DNA from: Lentilactobacillus rapi DSM 19907 = JCM 15042
GTDB taxonomy: Bacteria > Bacillota > Bacilli > Lactobacillales > Lactobacillaceae
Assembly (NCBI RefSeq): GCF_001436255.1
Contig: NZ_AZEI01000076.1
Location: forward strand, 1-64,000
Reading direction: 5' to 3'
Length of the DNA: 64,000 nucleotides
Under the pieces are notes generated by a model, which worked only from the letters and a program-made list of their open reading frames with translations, had not been told where the DNA came from and made no database searches. Both the position numbers and the translations under genes were made by a program. Within the stretch, counting starts at the first letter, position 1, and each line of letters starts with the position of its first letter. This document shows, piece after piece, positions 23,660 to 31,551 of this stretch.

Positions 23660-25279
23660 ATGAAGTTATCGCATAGTGTTGCTATGTTAGCGGGGGTTGC
23701 CAGCATTTCGTTGATTCTCGCAGGTTGTGGGTCCAAATCCAGTCAGCAAAAGAAAACAATTACAACGTCGACTGATTCAGAACTAACGACCGTGGACTTG
23801 TCAAAAACGACAGCGGTTGGTACTTTTAATGTTCTGAATAACGTCGATGAAGGCTTATATCGACTAGGCAAAGACAGTAAGGTTGAACCGGGGATTGCCA
23901 CTTCATCAACTATTTCAAAAGATGGTAAGACCTACACGTTTAACTTGAGAAAGAACGCTAAATGGAGCAATGGTGATCCAGTTACTGCCAAAGATTTCGT
24001 TTATTCATGGCGGCGGACGTTAAATCCAAAGACCGTTTCTCAATATGGCTATCTTTTCTCAGGAATTAAGAACGCCGACAAGATTCAGAATAAAAAAGCT
24101 GCGGTTTCCTCACTCGGAATTAAAGCCGATGGCAAATACAAGCTCACCGTTACCTTGGAGCAACGGATTCCCTACTTTAAGTTGTTAATGGGATTCCCAG
24201 TCTTCTTCCCTCAAGACTCCAAGACGGTTAACAAGTATGGCAACGATTACGGCACATCGTCTAAAACCCAAGTCTATAACGGACCATTTACGTTAACCAA
24301 GTGGACAGGGACAAACTTGAATTGGACCTTAAAAAAGAACCCTAATTATTGGGATAAGAAGGCCGTTAAACTCGATGCTGTTAAGTTTAGCGTTGTCAAA
24401 GATCCTTCAACCGGCTTGAACTTATTCAACCAGAAGAAGCTTGATATGGCGCAATTGTCAGCTACTCAAGCTAAACAAATGGGCAACAAGAAGGATATGG
24501 TTTCTCGAAAACAGTCATCCTGTTACTACATTGCGCTTAATCAAAAGAACAAGGCCTTCAAGAATTTGAAGATCCGCCAAGCAATGTCGATGATTATCAA
24601 TCGAAAAGTATTAGCTAATAAAGTGGTTGGTGGCGGTGCCATGGATACTGATAGTTTCGTTTCCAAAGGATTAGCCGTTTCACCTCAAAACGGGACTGAC
24701 TTCACCAAAGACGTGACTGCTCCGGCATCAATGACTTACAATCCAACCAAGGCAAAGCAGCTCTTCAAAGAAGGGATGCAGGAAGTTGGCCTTAATTCAT
24801 TGCATTTTACTTTGATGAATTCAGATTCCTATGATCAAAAACAACTGAGTGAATATCTCCAAAGTGCCTTGCAAAAATTACCAGGTTTGAAAGTAACTTT
24901 GAATAATATTCCTGGACGAGTTATTCTCTCAAGACAGGCTGATCATCAGTTTACTGCAACGGTCGCCAACTGGTTTGCCGACTTTTCCGATCCAATTACA
25001 TTCTTGAACATTTTGACTTCGGATAATCCAAGTAACATTTCCCAGTGGAAGAATGCCGAATATGATCGTTTGATCAAGGCAAGCAACAACGATGATGGGA
25101 GTAACGCTCAAGCTCGTTGGGACGATATGGTAAAGGCGCAAAACCTTGCATTGAAGGACCAAGCCATTATTCCACTTTATCAATCAGGTGAAAAATGGAT
25201 GATTAATTCAAAAGTTAAGGGGATTGTTTATAACACAGCTGGTGCCAACTACAATTTTAAGAATGCTTATATCAAGTAG
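23660..25279 (+). CDS. Peptide-binding lipoprotein (OppA/DppE/MppA-type)
   Basis: 539 residues. A lipoprotein signal with lipobox LILAGC (Cys near residue 22) is followed by a family-5 solute-binding domain, including TYTFNLRKNAKWSNGDPVTA and the hinge and C-lobe (NWFADFSDPITFL). It captures oligopeptides for an Opp-type ABC transporter. No permease or ATPase gene is adjacent, so it must lend its cargo to a transporter encoded elsewhere. Directly followed by the Ala-Glu epimerase gene, it may favour wall peptides as MppA does; that is inference. GAGGAGTGATTTTATT fixes the ATG. Confidence 0.9.
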   Translation: MKLSHSVAMLAGVASISLILAGCGSKSSQQKKTITTSTDSELTTVDLSKTTAVGTFNVLNNVDEGLYRLGKDSKVEPGIATSSTISKDGKTYTFNLRKNAKWSNGDPVTAKDFVYSWRRTLNPKTVSQYGYLFSGIKNADKIQNKKAAVSSLGIKADGKYKLTVTLEQRIPYFKLLMGFPVFFPQDSKTVNKYGNDYGTSSKTQVYNGPFTLTKWTGTNLNWTLKKNPNYWDKKAVKLDAVKFSVVKDPSTGLNLFNQKKLDMAQLSATQAKQMGNKKDMVSRKQSSCYYIALNQKNKAFKNLKIRQAMSMIINRKVLANKVVGGGAMDTDSFVSKGLAVSPQNGTDFTKDVTAPASMTYNPTKAKQLFKEGMQEVGLNSLHFTLMNSDSYDQKQLSEYLQSALQKLPGLKVTLNNIPGRVILSRQADHQFTATVANWFADFSDPITFLNILTSDNPSNISQWKNAEYDRLIKASNNDDGSNAQARWDDMVKAQNLALKDQAIIPLYQSGEKWMINSKVKGIVYNTAGANYNFKNAYIK

Positions 25280-25291
25280 GAGGTAGATTGA

Positions 25292-26368
25292 TTGGATCCA
25301 GTTATTAAGGGAATTGAAATTCAGAGTGCAGCCGTTCCACTCAAGCGCCCATTCAAAACAGCGTTGAGAACAGTGACCACTGCCCAAACCATCATTGTTA
25401 AATTGACCGATAGTACAGGCAAAGTCGGTTACGGGGAGGCAGCACCAACCCCTGTAATCACTGGCGATACAATGGCAAGCATTAAAGAAGCCATTGATGT
25501 TGTGATTGGTCCCAAGATAATTGGTCAATCCTTAGTTGATTCTGAGGATATAAAAGCAGTGATTGATGGCACAATGGTTCACAATTCCAGCCCTAAAGCT
25601 GCTTTAAATATCGCCGTGAACGATTTGATAGCCCAACACTATGGGGTACCTCTTTATCAGTTGTTGGGTGGTCGTTCGGATACAATCACCACAGATTACA
25701 CAGTGAGTGTCGGCACAACGGCTGACATGATTGCCCAAGCTAAAGCGCTGATTGCTGACGGTTTTACAACTTTAAAGATCAAGGTTGGCAGCGACTCTGA
25801 AGCAGAGAATTTGGCAAAGGTGATTGCCCTTAGAAAGGCAGTTGGGCCTGAAGTTAAGCTCAGGTTAGATGCAAATCAAGGCTGGCATCCAAAGCAAGCA
25901 ACTTATATCATCAATAAGATGCGTGACTTGGGGCTTGATATTCAATTAGTCGAGCAGCCGGTTCCGGCATCCGATTTTGAAGGAATGGCGTATGTGACAG
26001 CGAATACGACCACCATGATCATGGCTGATGAAAGTATTTTTTCTGTGGCTGATGCTTATCGAATCATTCAGCTCAAGGGCTGTGATATCATCAATTTAAA
26101 GCTGATGAAGGCTGGCGGGCTCGATAATGCCTTAAAGATTAATACCCTAGCCGAGGCCGCTGGCATTCCCTGTATGGTCGGCAGCATGATTGAATCATCG
26201 GTTTCGGTCACTGCTGCGGCTCACTTAGCGGCTGCAAAGCGCAATATTAAGTATGTCGATTTGGACGCATCAATGATGTTCTCGAGTAATCCCGTTTCTG
26301 GTGGAATTACAAATGAACATAATCAAATTAAATTACCAACGGTTGCCGGACTTGGGTTTGCAAAATAA
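25292..26368 (+). CDS. ykfB: L-Ala-D/L-Glu epimerase (enolase superfamily)
   Basis: 358 residues starting at a TTG eight bases after AGGAGG. The muconate-lactonising subgroup catalytic set is present: KIK (TLKIKVGSD), metal ligands in RLDANQGW, VEQPV and MADESI, and the second base Lys in INLKLMKAGG. A D-x-D near the C-terminus (YVDLDASMMF) is the hallmark used by dipeptide epimerases to bind the substrate amino group. It converts L-Ala-D-Glu from murein into L-Ala-L-Glu, which ordinary dipeptidases can then split. It lies 12 bases after the binding-protein gene. Confidence 0.92.
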   Translation: MDPVIKGIEIQSAAVPLKRPFKTALRTVTTAQTIIVKLTDSTGKVGYGEAAPTPVITGDTMASIKEAIDVVIGPKIIGQSLVDSEDIKAVIDGTMVHNSSPKAALNIAVNDLIAQHYGVPLYQLLGGRSDTITTDYTVSVGTTADMIAQAKALIADGFTTLKIKVGSDSEAENLAKVIALRKAVGPEVKLRLDANQGWHPKQATYIINKMRDLGLDIQLVEQPVPASDFEGMAYVTANTTTMIMADESIFSVADAYRIIQLKGCDIINLKLMKAGGLDNALKINTLAEAAGIPCMVGSMIESSVSVTAAAHLAAAKRNIKYVDLDASMMFSSNPVSGGITNEHNQIKLPTVAGLGFAK

Positions 26369-26403
26369 CCCATCCCGCTCCGAAAAGTTAAAAAATAGAT
26401 TGT

Positions 26404-26450
26404 AAACGAGGCTGAAGACAAAACGTCAAGTTTGACTCCAGTCTCGTTTT
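26404..26450 (+). terminator. Terminator after the epimerase gene
   Basis: AAACGAGGCTG pairs with CAGTCTCGTTTT around an inner GACAAAACGTC/TTTGACTC part. The inner part resembles the 5' module of the dispersed hairpin elements. Confidence 0.75.
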
Positions 26451-26545
26451 ATATTGGATTTGGATTGTCTGTGAGGGTCAGTGGTTATCGTTCAAGAAAC
26501 TGCAAATAAGTGTTATCATAAATAAAAACGAATGGAGGTGCCCAG

Positions 26546-27436
26546 ATGGAAACAAGAAGGGTTAAAGTTCCTGTGGCAACTATCTGGAAGTCTAAAGAAT
26601 CACCAAGGAAAGTGGATCGCCCTGCCTTGGAGGGTGATGTCAAAACTTGGGTCGATCAAATGAGCGATCAAGAATCGATTGACCTTTCAGAGAAAGACTT
26701 ATTGGAGACCCAAGCTTTGTTTAACGATGAAGTGATTATCGATCATTTTGATGGAGATTGGGCTAAAGTTTACGTTGCCAGTCAATCAGATGATTCTGAT
26801 TCACGAGGTTATCCAGGATGGGTTCCGACAAAACTATTGAGTGCTGAACAAATCGTTTACCCACCGGTCACTGCAACGGTGAGAATTGCCGTTAGGACCG
26901 CTAATTTGTATAACGAAAGTAAGCAACCAATTCTTGAATTGAGTTTAGGGACGGTTCTTCTGCAAACTGGGACTGACGGCGACTATTTTGAAGTCGTTTC
27001 CCCACTTGGGAAGGGCTACATTGACAAAAAAGCGACTGTTTTGCCATTTATTGGCCAGAACGCTGGCGAGACAATGGTTCAAATGGGACGTCAATTTTTA
27101 GGGATGCGCTACCTGTGGGGTGGTGTCAGTTCCTATGGATTTGACTGCTCCGGATTTGCTTATACGCTTCATCGAGTTTTGGGCTTTGATATTCCACGGG
27201 ATGCAGATGACCAGCAAGAATCCGGCTTGCCATTATCACCAGAAGAAATTTTACCTGGTGATTTAGTATTCTTTGCGTATGATCACGGAACTGGTTACGT
27301 CCACCACGTTGGCATGTATATTGGCAAAGGGCAGATGATCGAGTCACGAACACCTGGTGCAAAAGTTGATATCGCAGACTTGACTGAGCCAAAGTTTGCT
27401 TCGGAGTTTGCGGGCTTTCGGAGATATTGGCGATGA
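26546..27436 (+). CDS. ykfC: NlpC/P60 gamma-D-glutamyl-L-diamino acid endopeptidase (YkfC-type)
   Basis: 296 residues with no signal peptide: two SH3-like segments (about residues 5-95 and 105-165), then an NlpC/P60 domain. The catalytic Cys lies in YGFDCSGFAYTLHR, and the His in GYVHHVGMYIG. YkfC-type enzymes act in the cytoplasm on free L-Ala-D-Glu-diamino acid peptides and release L-Ala-D-Glu for the epimerase. The cytoplasmic form and its position next to ykfB fit that role. GGAGGTGCCCAG precedes the ATG, and the gene overlaps the next one (ATGA). Confidence 0.9.
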   Translation: METRRVKVPVATIWKSKESPRKVDRPALEGDVKTWVDQMSDQESIDLSEKDLLETQALFNDEVIIDHFDGDWAKVYVASQSDDSDSRGYPGWVPTKLLSAEQIVYPPVTATVRIAVRTANLYNESKQPILELSLGTVLLQTGTDGDYFEVVSPLGKGYIDKKATVLPFIGQNAGETMVQMGRQFLGMRYLWGGVSSYGFDCSGFAYTLHRVLGFDIPRDADDQQESGLPLSPEEILPGDLVFFAYDHGTGYVHHVGMYIGKGQMIESRTPGAKVDIADLTEPKFASEFAGFRRYWR

Positions 27437-28194
27437 GAACATTTTTTCACAAACAGGTGTCTAGGTTGTTGGATGTCGATTGGTTAACGGTTGGCATCAT
27501 AATCAACTTGGATGGTCAAATTGTCTATGAGAAAAATGCTCAGGACGTTTTCCCATCCGCTTCTCTGATTAAATTAGCAATTCTAAATGACATCTTGGAT
27601 AGTCAAGTTGACCTTAATCAATCAATCATTGTATCTGACAAGAAGCCGGTAGGTGGGGCAGGCGTTTTACAACTGCTCTCCCAAGATAAATGGCAATTGC
27701 GTGATCTGTTGGCACTTATGATTAGCGATTCAGATAATTTTGCCAGTAATATTTTGATTCAGCACTTCGGCATGAAGGCGATTAACCATTATTTGGAAAC
27801 TCATCATTTTCAGGCTACGCGGCTTAATCGATACTTGATGGACTCTCACGCGTTGGAGCAAGGCGTTGATAATCAGACCGATGCAGCTGAAAGTTTGCGG
27901 CTGCTTGAAATGGCCTTAAACCACGGTGACATTGTGACGAATTGGTTTAAAAATCAGCAGTTTCGATATAAACTTCCCGGTAATTTTGACGAGCTGGGTG
28001 ATGCCATTCAAGTATTCAATAAAACCGGGGAAGGTAATCAAGTTGATCATGATGTGGCGCGGTTTGTATATGGCAAGCATTCGCTTGAAATCGCAATGCT
28101 CACTTTGAGCACATCTGACCGAATGAATGTGATTTCAATTTTTAATCAAGTCGGCCAGTTGGCTGCCACAGAGTTGGCGCACATTGAAGATTGA
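27433..28194 (+). CDS. Class A beta-lactamase-fold serine hydrolase without signal peptide
   Basis: 253 residues. The SxxK motif is PSASLIK (Ser44, Lys47), an SDN-type motif lies in ISDSDNFASN, and KTG is in VFNKTGEG. The fold is that of class A beta-lactamases. A usual ExxLN omega-loop Glu is not evident, and no N-terminal signal peptide exists: the protein starts MRTFFHKQVSRLL and reaches the first core strand by residue 18. It is therefore probably an intracellular amidase or peptidase, not a secreted lactamase. The start overlaps ykfC (ATGA), suggesting a shared role in processing imported muropeptides; this is inferred. Confidence 0.8.
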   Translation: MRTFFHKQVSRLLDVDWLTVGIIINLDGQIVYEKNAQDVFPSASLIKLAILNDILDSQVDLNQSIIVSDKKPVGGAGVLQLLSQDKWQLRDLLALMISDSDNFASNILIQHFGMKAINHYLETHHFQATRLNRYLMDSHALEQGVDNQTDAAESLRLLEMALNHGDIVTNWFKNQQFRYKLPGNFDELGDAIQVFNKTGEGNQVDHDVARFVYGKHSLEIAMLTLSTSDRMNVISIFNQVGQLAATELAHIED

Positions 28195-28212
28195 ATGATA
28201 TTTTAGGATAGT

Positions 28213-28259
28213 AAAAGGCTGGTATCAGGACGTGAATAGGTCTTGATGCCAGCCTTTTT
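28213..28259. terminator. Terminator after the beta-lactamase-fold gene
   Basis: AAAAGGCTGG pairs with CCAGCCTTTTT, extended by ATCAGGAC/GGTCTTGAT, with a T run; it can also serve the convergent regulator gene. Confidence 0.85.
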
Positions 28260-28270
28260 GTAATAGGCAA

Positions 28271-28723
28271 CTAGTCAATTTTACTATTATATTGATCGAG
28301 TTTCTTTTCAATCATTGCAATGGATTCAGCACAATTTTCTTTATCAGTTTCTTCTAAGTCCAAGATTTCGAAGCATTTTTTAACATGGCCAAAGACTTCT
28401 TCTTTTTCACCTTCAGCCATCTTGGTTAACTGAATAATGACCGTTCGTTCATCTTTTTCACTTCGATTGCGTTTTATCCAGCCGTGGCTTTCTAGACGTT
28501 TCAATAGTGGGGTTAGTGTCCCGCTATCCAGATTAAGATGGCCACCTAATTCTTTAACCGAAAGCGGTGCATATTGCCATAAAGTGAGCATAGCAATATA
28601 CTGAGGGTAAGTTAAATTGAATGGTTTTAAGACGTTCTGATAGAAATGATTGAATTTCTTGTTTGCTGTATAAAGTTGGAAACACAGTTGGCTATCCAAC
28701 TGAATAGGCTGTATATTAGGCAT
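28271..28723 (-). CDS. MarR/OhrR-type transcriptional regulator
   Basis: 150 residues with a winged-helix MarR domain. An early Cys in LDSQLCFQLY (Cys14) matches the peroxide-sensing Cys15 of OhrR, and the wing and recognition helix region reads LDSGTLTPLLKRLESHGWIKR. OhrR repressors sense organic hydroperoxides and normally control an adjacent ohr peroxidase. No ohr gene lies here; the divergent neighbour is a DUF2238-like membrane protein. A 15-base dyad upstream (28748-28762) is a candidate operator. Confidence 0.85.
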   Translation of the reverse strand: MPNIQPIQLDSQLCFQLYTANKKFNHFYQNVLKPFNLTYPQYIAMLTLWQYAPLSVKELGGHLNLDSGTLTPLLKRLESHGWIKRNRSEKDERTVIIQLTKMAEGEKEEVFGHVKKCFEILDLEETDKENCAESIAMIEKKLDQYNSKID

Positions 28724-28747
28724 AAGTTTAGCTCCTATTAGTTTATA

Positions 28748-28762
28748 TATAATATTATTGTA
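28748..28762. promoter_or_regulatory. Candidate OhrR-type operator
   Basis: TATAATATTATTGTA is a near-palindrome (half-sites TATAAT and ATTGTA) resembling the TACAATTxAATTGTA box known for OhrR. It lies 25 bases upstream of the regulator start, between the divergent genes, and would fit autoregulation. Confidence 0.4.
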
Positions 28763-28849
28763 AGGTATCTCAGAATAAAAGCAAGAAGTAGATTTTTAAC
28801 TATTAAATTTTGAACAATCTTTTTACCGTCACGGGAGGAATAAAATAAT

Positions 28850-29548
28850 ATGAATATAGGTCGATTGAGGTTTAGCACGTGGTTATTTATGATTACCGTT
28901 GTTTCAATGATTGGATACATAGGATACTACGGATTTTGGTTCCTAAAGGGTGAGCCTAAGTTTCATGGTCAATTATTATTGTTAATTGAAGTTTTTGTTG
29001 GAATCTTAATTGCTATTTTACCATTTATCATTGAAAAATTTGGGTATTTTTACTTTCCTCAAGTTGAATTAATCTTTTTCTACGTCTTTCTCTATATGTC
29101 TATTTTTCTGGGATCCGGACTGCAATTTTATGGTGTGATGTTCTGGGATAAATATGAACATGTTTTATCAGCCATGATGTTGGCAGGGTTGGGCTTTTCC
29201 ATTTTCCAAGGATTACTCGATTCTCGGGATAATTCACGAAGAGCGCCATTTTTGATGAGTCTATTTGCCTTTTCATTTGGAACTGCTTGTGGGGTCTTCT
29301 GGGAACTGTACGAATTCACCGCAGATGGTTTGGGCGGTCTTAATTTGCAGCGGTACGAAGAAGCTGGAAGAATGCTCATCGGTCGGGCAGCCTTAATGGA
29401 TACAATGACTGATCTGATTGCGGATTTAATCGGGGCTTTCTTGATGGCATTAATTGGTTATTTGTTAATGAAACGTGATCCGAGTGCCAGTCGTTACTTA
29501 ATTTTTAAATCAAAACACCAAAACTTCTTTTCAAGTTCGTACTTTTAG
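28850..29548 (+). CDS. DUF2238-like integral membrane protein
   Basis: 232 residues with about six hydrophobic segments. Conserved polar motifs inside membrane helices are WDKYEHVLSAMMLAGLG, GVFWELYEFTADGLG and LMDTMTDLIADLIGA, which fit the DUF2238/YjdF-type family of unknown role. GGGAGGAATAAAATAAT precedes the ATG. It is divergent from the OhrR-type regulator and may be its target. The next feature downstream is tRNA-Leu. Confidence 0.7.
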   Translation: MNIGRLRFSTWLFMITVVSMIGYIGYYGFWFLKGEPKFHGQLLLLIEVFVGILIAILPFIIEKFGYFYFPQVELIFFYVFLYMSIFLGSGLQFYGVMFWDKYEHVLSAMMLAGLGFSIFQGLLDSRDNSRRAPFLMSLFAFSFGTACGVFWELYEFTADGLGGLNLQRYEEAGRMLIGRAALMDTMTDLIADLIGAFLMALIGYLLMKRDPSASRYLIFKSKHQNFFSSSYF

Positions 29549-29568
29549 TGTAAAATTAAACTTGTTGT

Positions 29569-29653
29569 TGCCCCGATGGCGGAATTGGCAGACGCGCAGC
29601 GTTCAGGTCGCTGTTTGAGAAATCAAGTACAAGTTCGAATCTTGCTCGGGGCA
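29569..29653 (+). tRNA. tRNA-Leu (anticodon CAG)
   Basis: 85 bases with a 7-bp acceptor GCCCCGA/TCGGGGC and discriminator A. The anticodon arm is CAGCG-TTCAGGT-CGCTG (anticodon CAG), with a long class II variable arm and T-loop TTCGAAT. CCA is not encoded. The outermost T-stem pair appears to be an A.C mismatch. It reads CUG codons. Confidence 0.95.
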
Positions 29654-29659
29654 TAAACA

Positions 29660-29716
29660 GGTTAAATAAATCGCGTTAATTCACTTTAATTGAGTGGATT
29701 AACGCGATTTATTTGT
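29660..29716. terminator. Terminator between tRNA-Leu and the cupin gene
   Basis: AAATAAATCGCGTTAATTCA pairs with its complement, ending GATTTATTTGT, around a short loop. It is a very long, nearly perfect stem with A/T-rich ends on both sides, suiting the convergent genes. Confidence 0.85.
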
Positions 29717-29717
29717 A

Positions 29718-30209
29718 TCATTCTGCACCTAAACGGTCAATTAAGTCCTTGTACATTGGATAGTCAGCAGCCAAATCAGCTTTATGAAACAATTCAAAAT
29801 CGTGGAAGTCAAAACCAGGTGAAACCATGCAGCTTACGACAGCAAAAGAATCCGGGTCAGTGACTTCTGACGCAAAGATCGTATTCTTAGGCACTCGAAG
29901 CTGTAGCTGTTCCCCATGGAGAATGTCACTGCCAAGCTTAAAGTTGCTATACTTGCCAGTTTTATCAATACAATGGATTATAATTGGTTTGCCCGCATGG
30001 AAATACCATAATTCATCATGATTGAGTCGATGAAAGTGAGAGGGGCTTCCGTAATCGAGTAGGAATAGAATTGACGTGTATCGATAGCGGTCGCCGTGAC
30101 TTTCAGGTGCAAAAAACGTATCTTCACTATGGTGGAGCTGTTTATACCAACCGCCTTCCGGGTGCGGTTCTAAATTCAACTGTTTGATGTAGTCTTGTCT
30201 CGTTATCAT
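29718..30209 (-). CDS. Cupin-domain protein (DUF985)
   Basis: 163 residues forming one cupin barrel of the DUF985/cupin_5 type. The family opening is HPEGGWYKQLHHSED, the SHFHRLNHDELWYFHAG segment carries the His/Glu metal-type residues, and a PGFDFHDFEL end follows. Function is not established for the family. The start at 30209 follows AAAGGAATCCCCA; the frame continues upstream without a ribosome site. It is a single gene, divergent from the second usp. Confidence 0.88.
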   Translation of the reverse strand: MITRQDYIKQLNLEPHPEGGWYKQLHHSEDTFFAPESHGDRYRYTSILFLLDYGSPSHFHRLNHDELWYFHAGKPIIIHCIDKTGKYSNFKLGSDILHGEQLQLRVPKNTIFASEVTDPDSFAVVSCMVSPGFDFHDFELFHKADLAADYPMYKDLIDRLGAE

Positions 30210-30428
30210 TGGGGATTCCTTTCTAAGAGAAAATGTGGTGTCACAAATGAATTGCTTTAAATTATAGCAAATCACGCATTCTGGTCACTAAGTTTTTTTA
30301 TACTCTGCGAGTTTGTGATTTTGTATATATCATAAAGCTTATTAATTGCATTTCATTTATAAACGTTGCATTATAGTAGGTGTAGTGAAGTTGATTGCGC
30401 TTACAGGATTTTAGAAAGGATGATCAGC

Positions 30429-30872
30429 ATGTATGAGAATATTTTAGTACCACTCGATGGCAGTAGGAATTCGCAGCAAGCTCTTGAAGAAGCAGTCAAG
30501 TTAGCCAAACAGTTTAATTCAAAACTCAGTTTGATCACAGTCATTAACAACACTAATTTCTATTATGGTGCTGGTGGGACAGGGTTACCTGCAAATATGT
30601 ATGATGATCAAAAAAATGTTGCTAATAACATTATTGAGGAAGCTAAAAAGTATGTTGATTCACAAGGCGTCAAGTTTGAAACGGCCGTTGACATTGGCAA
30701 CCCAAAGAACATTATTGCCCATATTTATCCGGATCAACATGATATTGACTTGATTGTTATTGGTAAATCTGGTGTTGATGCATTGAATCGGGTACTGATT
30801 GGTTCAACAACTGCTTATGTTGTTCGTAATGCCACAACTAAAGTATTAGTTGTGAACGCCAAGGATGAATAA
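30429..30872 (+). CDS. Universal stress protein, UspA family (second copy)
   Basis: 147 residues with the Usp fold: NILVPLDGS at the N-terminus and the ATP loop GKSGVDALNRVLIGST at the C-terminus, so it is of the ATP-binding class. It differs clearly in sequence from the Usp at 11285. GAAAGGATGATCAGC precedes the ATG. The 219-base upstream gap carries AT-rich promoter-like sequence but no recognisable operator. Hairpin repeat B starts 36 bases after its stop. Confidence 0.92.
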   Translation: MYENILVPLDGSRNSQQALEEAVKLAKQFNSKLSLITVINNTNFYYGAGGTGLPANMYDDQKNVANNIIEEAKKYVDSQGVKFETAVDIGNPKNIIAHIYPDQHDIDLIVIGKSGVDALNRVLIGSTTAYVVRNATTKVLVVNAKDE

Positions 30873-30907
30873 TTTAAAAGAGGAACCAACTGTTTTCAAA
30901 AAATAAA

Positions 30908-31094
30908 GAGACTGAGACAATAGGCGTTTTGATCCCAGAATTTAACGAAAAGAACCAATTATTCCTGATTTTGGAATAGTTGGTTCTTTTCGTTAAATGG
31001 CCGGGATCAGCCGTTTGGCGCAGCTTTTATCCAAGTGGCTACAGCGATCCAAACGAATAATGACTGATTGGAAATTAATATATGTCCCAACCTC
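30908..31094 (+). repeat. Hairpin repeat element, copy B (long form)
   Basis: 187 bases. The terminal arms GAGACTGAGACA and TGTCCCAACCTC are imperfectly complementary. The central hairpin at 30941-30997 has two 25-base arms, all 25 positions paired (one U.G), with loop TGATTTT. TGATCCC (30930-30936) pairs with GGGATCA (31003-31009) outside it. After the hairpin comes GCCGTTTGGC, a possible small stem. Alignment with copy A is collinear with scattered substitutions and no large gap. Confidence 0.8.
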
Positions 31095-31111
31095 GTTCAC
31101 TTTGTGTCTAA

Positions 31112-31348
31112 CTATAAACGATCCGAAACCTTGTACGGTTTTTGAATCGCGTTTTTTTCGTTATCGTGGGAAACAACATCGTCCGCCAAGAAAATGTCAA
31201 AATCTTTGTTATCAACGCCGTGAACGACGAGGACTCGTTTGTTCTGATTTTGTTTTTCTTTATAAATTTGAGCAGTTTTGACAGCTTCATTGTGATCATG
31301 AAAGTTACCAATTGAATCGCCCGGGTTGAAAAATACGATTTCATCCAT
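31112..31348 (-). CDS. Small hypothetical protein
   Basis: 78 residues, soluble, starting MDEIVFFNPGDSIGNFHDH, with a plausible beta-alpha-beta pattern (RVLVVHGVDNKDFDIFLADD). I do not recognise the family. AGGGAG lies nine bases before the ATG, which is why this frame is preferred to the overlapping one shifted by one base. It stands alone, divergent from the D-Asp cross-bridge operon and convergent with repeat B. Confidence 0.6.
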   Translation of the reverse strand: MDEIVFFNPGDSIGNFHDHNEAVKTAQIYKEKQNQNKRVLVVHGVDNKDFDIFLADDVVSHDNEKNAIQKPYKVSDRL

Positions 31349-31551
31349 AAATACCGCTCCCTTCAATGCTTTTTAACTCTTAATTAAATTATAACGTAAA
31401 ATAATGGTAAAACAAAATTCAGCTATTTTTAATTTGTTTTCTTGGCCTTTTTTAAGAAAACATTATACTACTGGTAGCTTGGGCCGTTATCTGATAAAAT
31501 AATAGGCGTTATGTTTTGATGTAGATTGAATTAGTAAAAGGGGAATAAGTT

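Noticed and set aside
30997-31281. 94-residue plus-strand reading frame over repeat B and the small orphan gene
   Set aside because: No ribosome site, its start lies in the repeat, and the rest runs antisense to the better-supported gene at 31112-31348.
31108-31344. Alternative minus-strand frame overlapping the small orphan gene
   Set aside because: It is shifted by one base, has no ribosome site at proper distance, and gives low-complexity, unbalanced composition.
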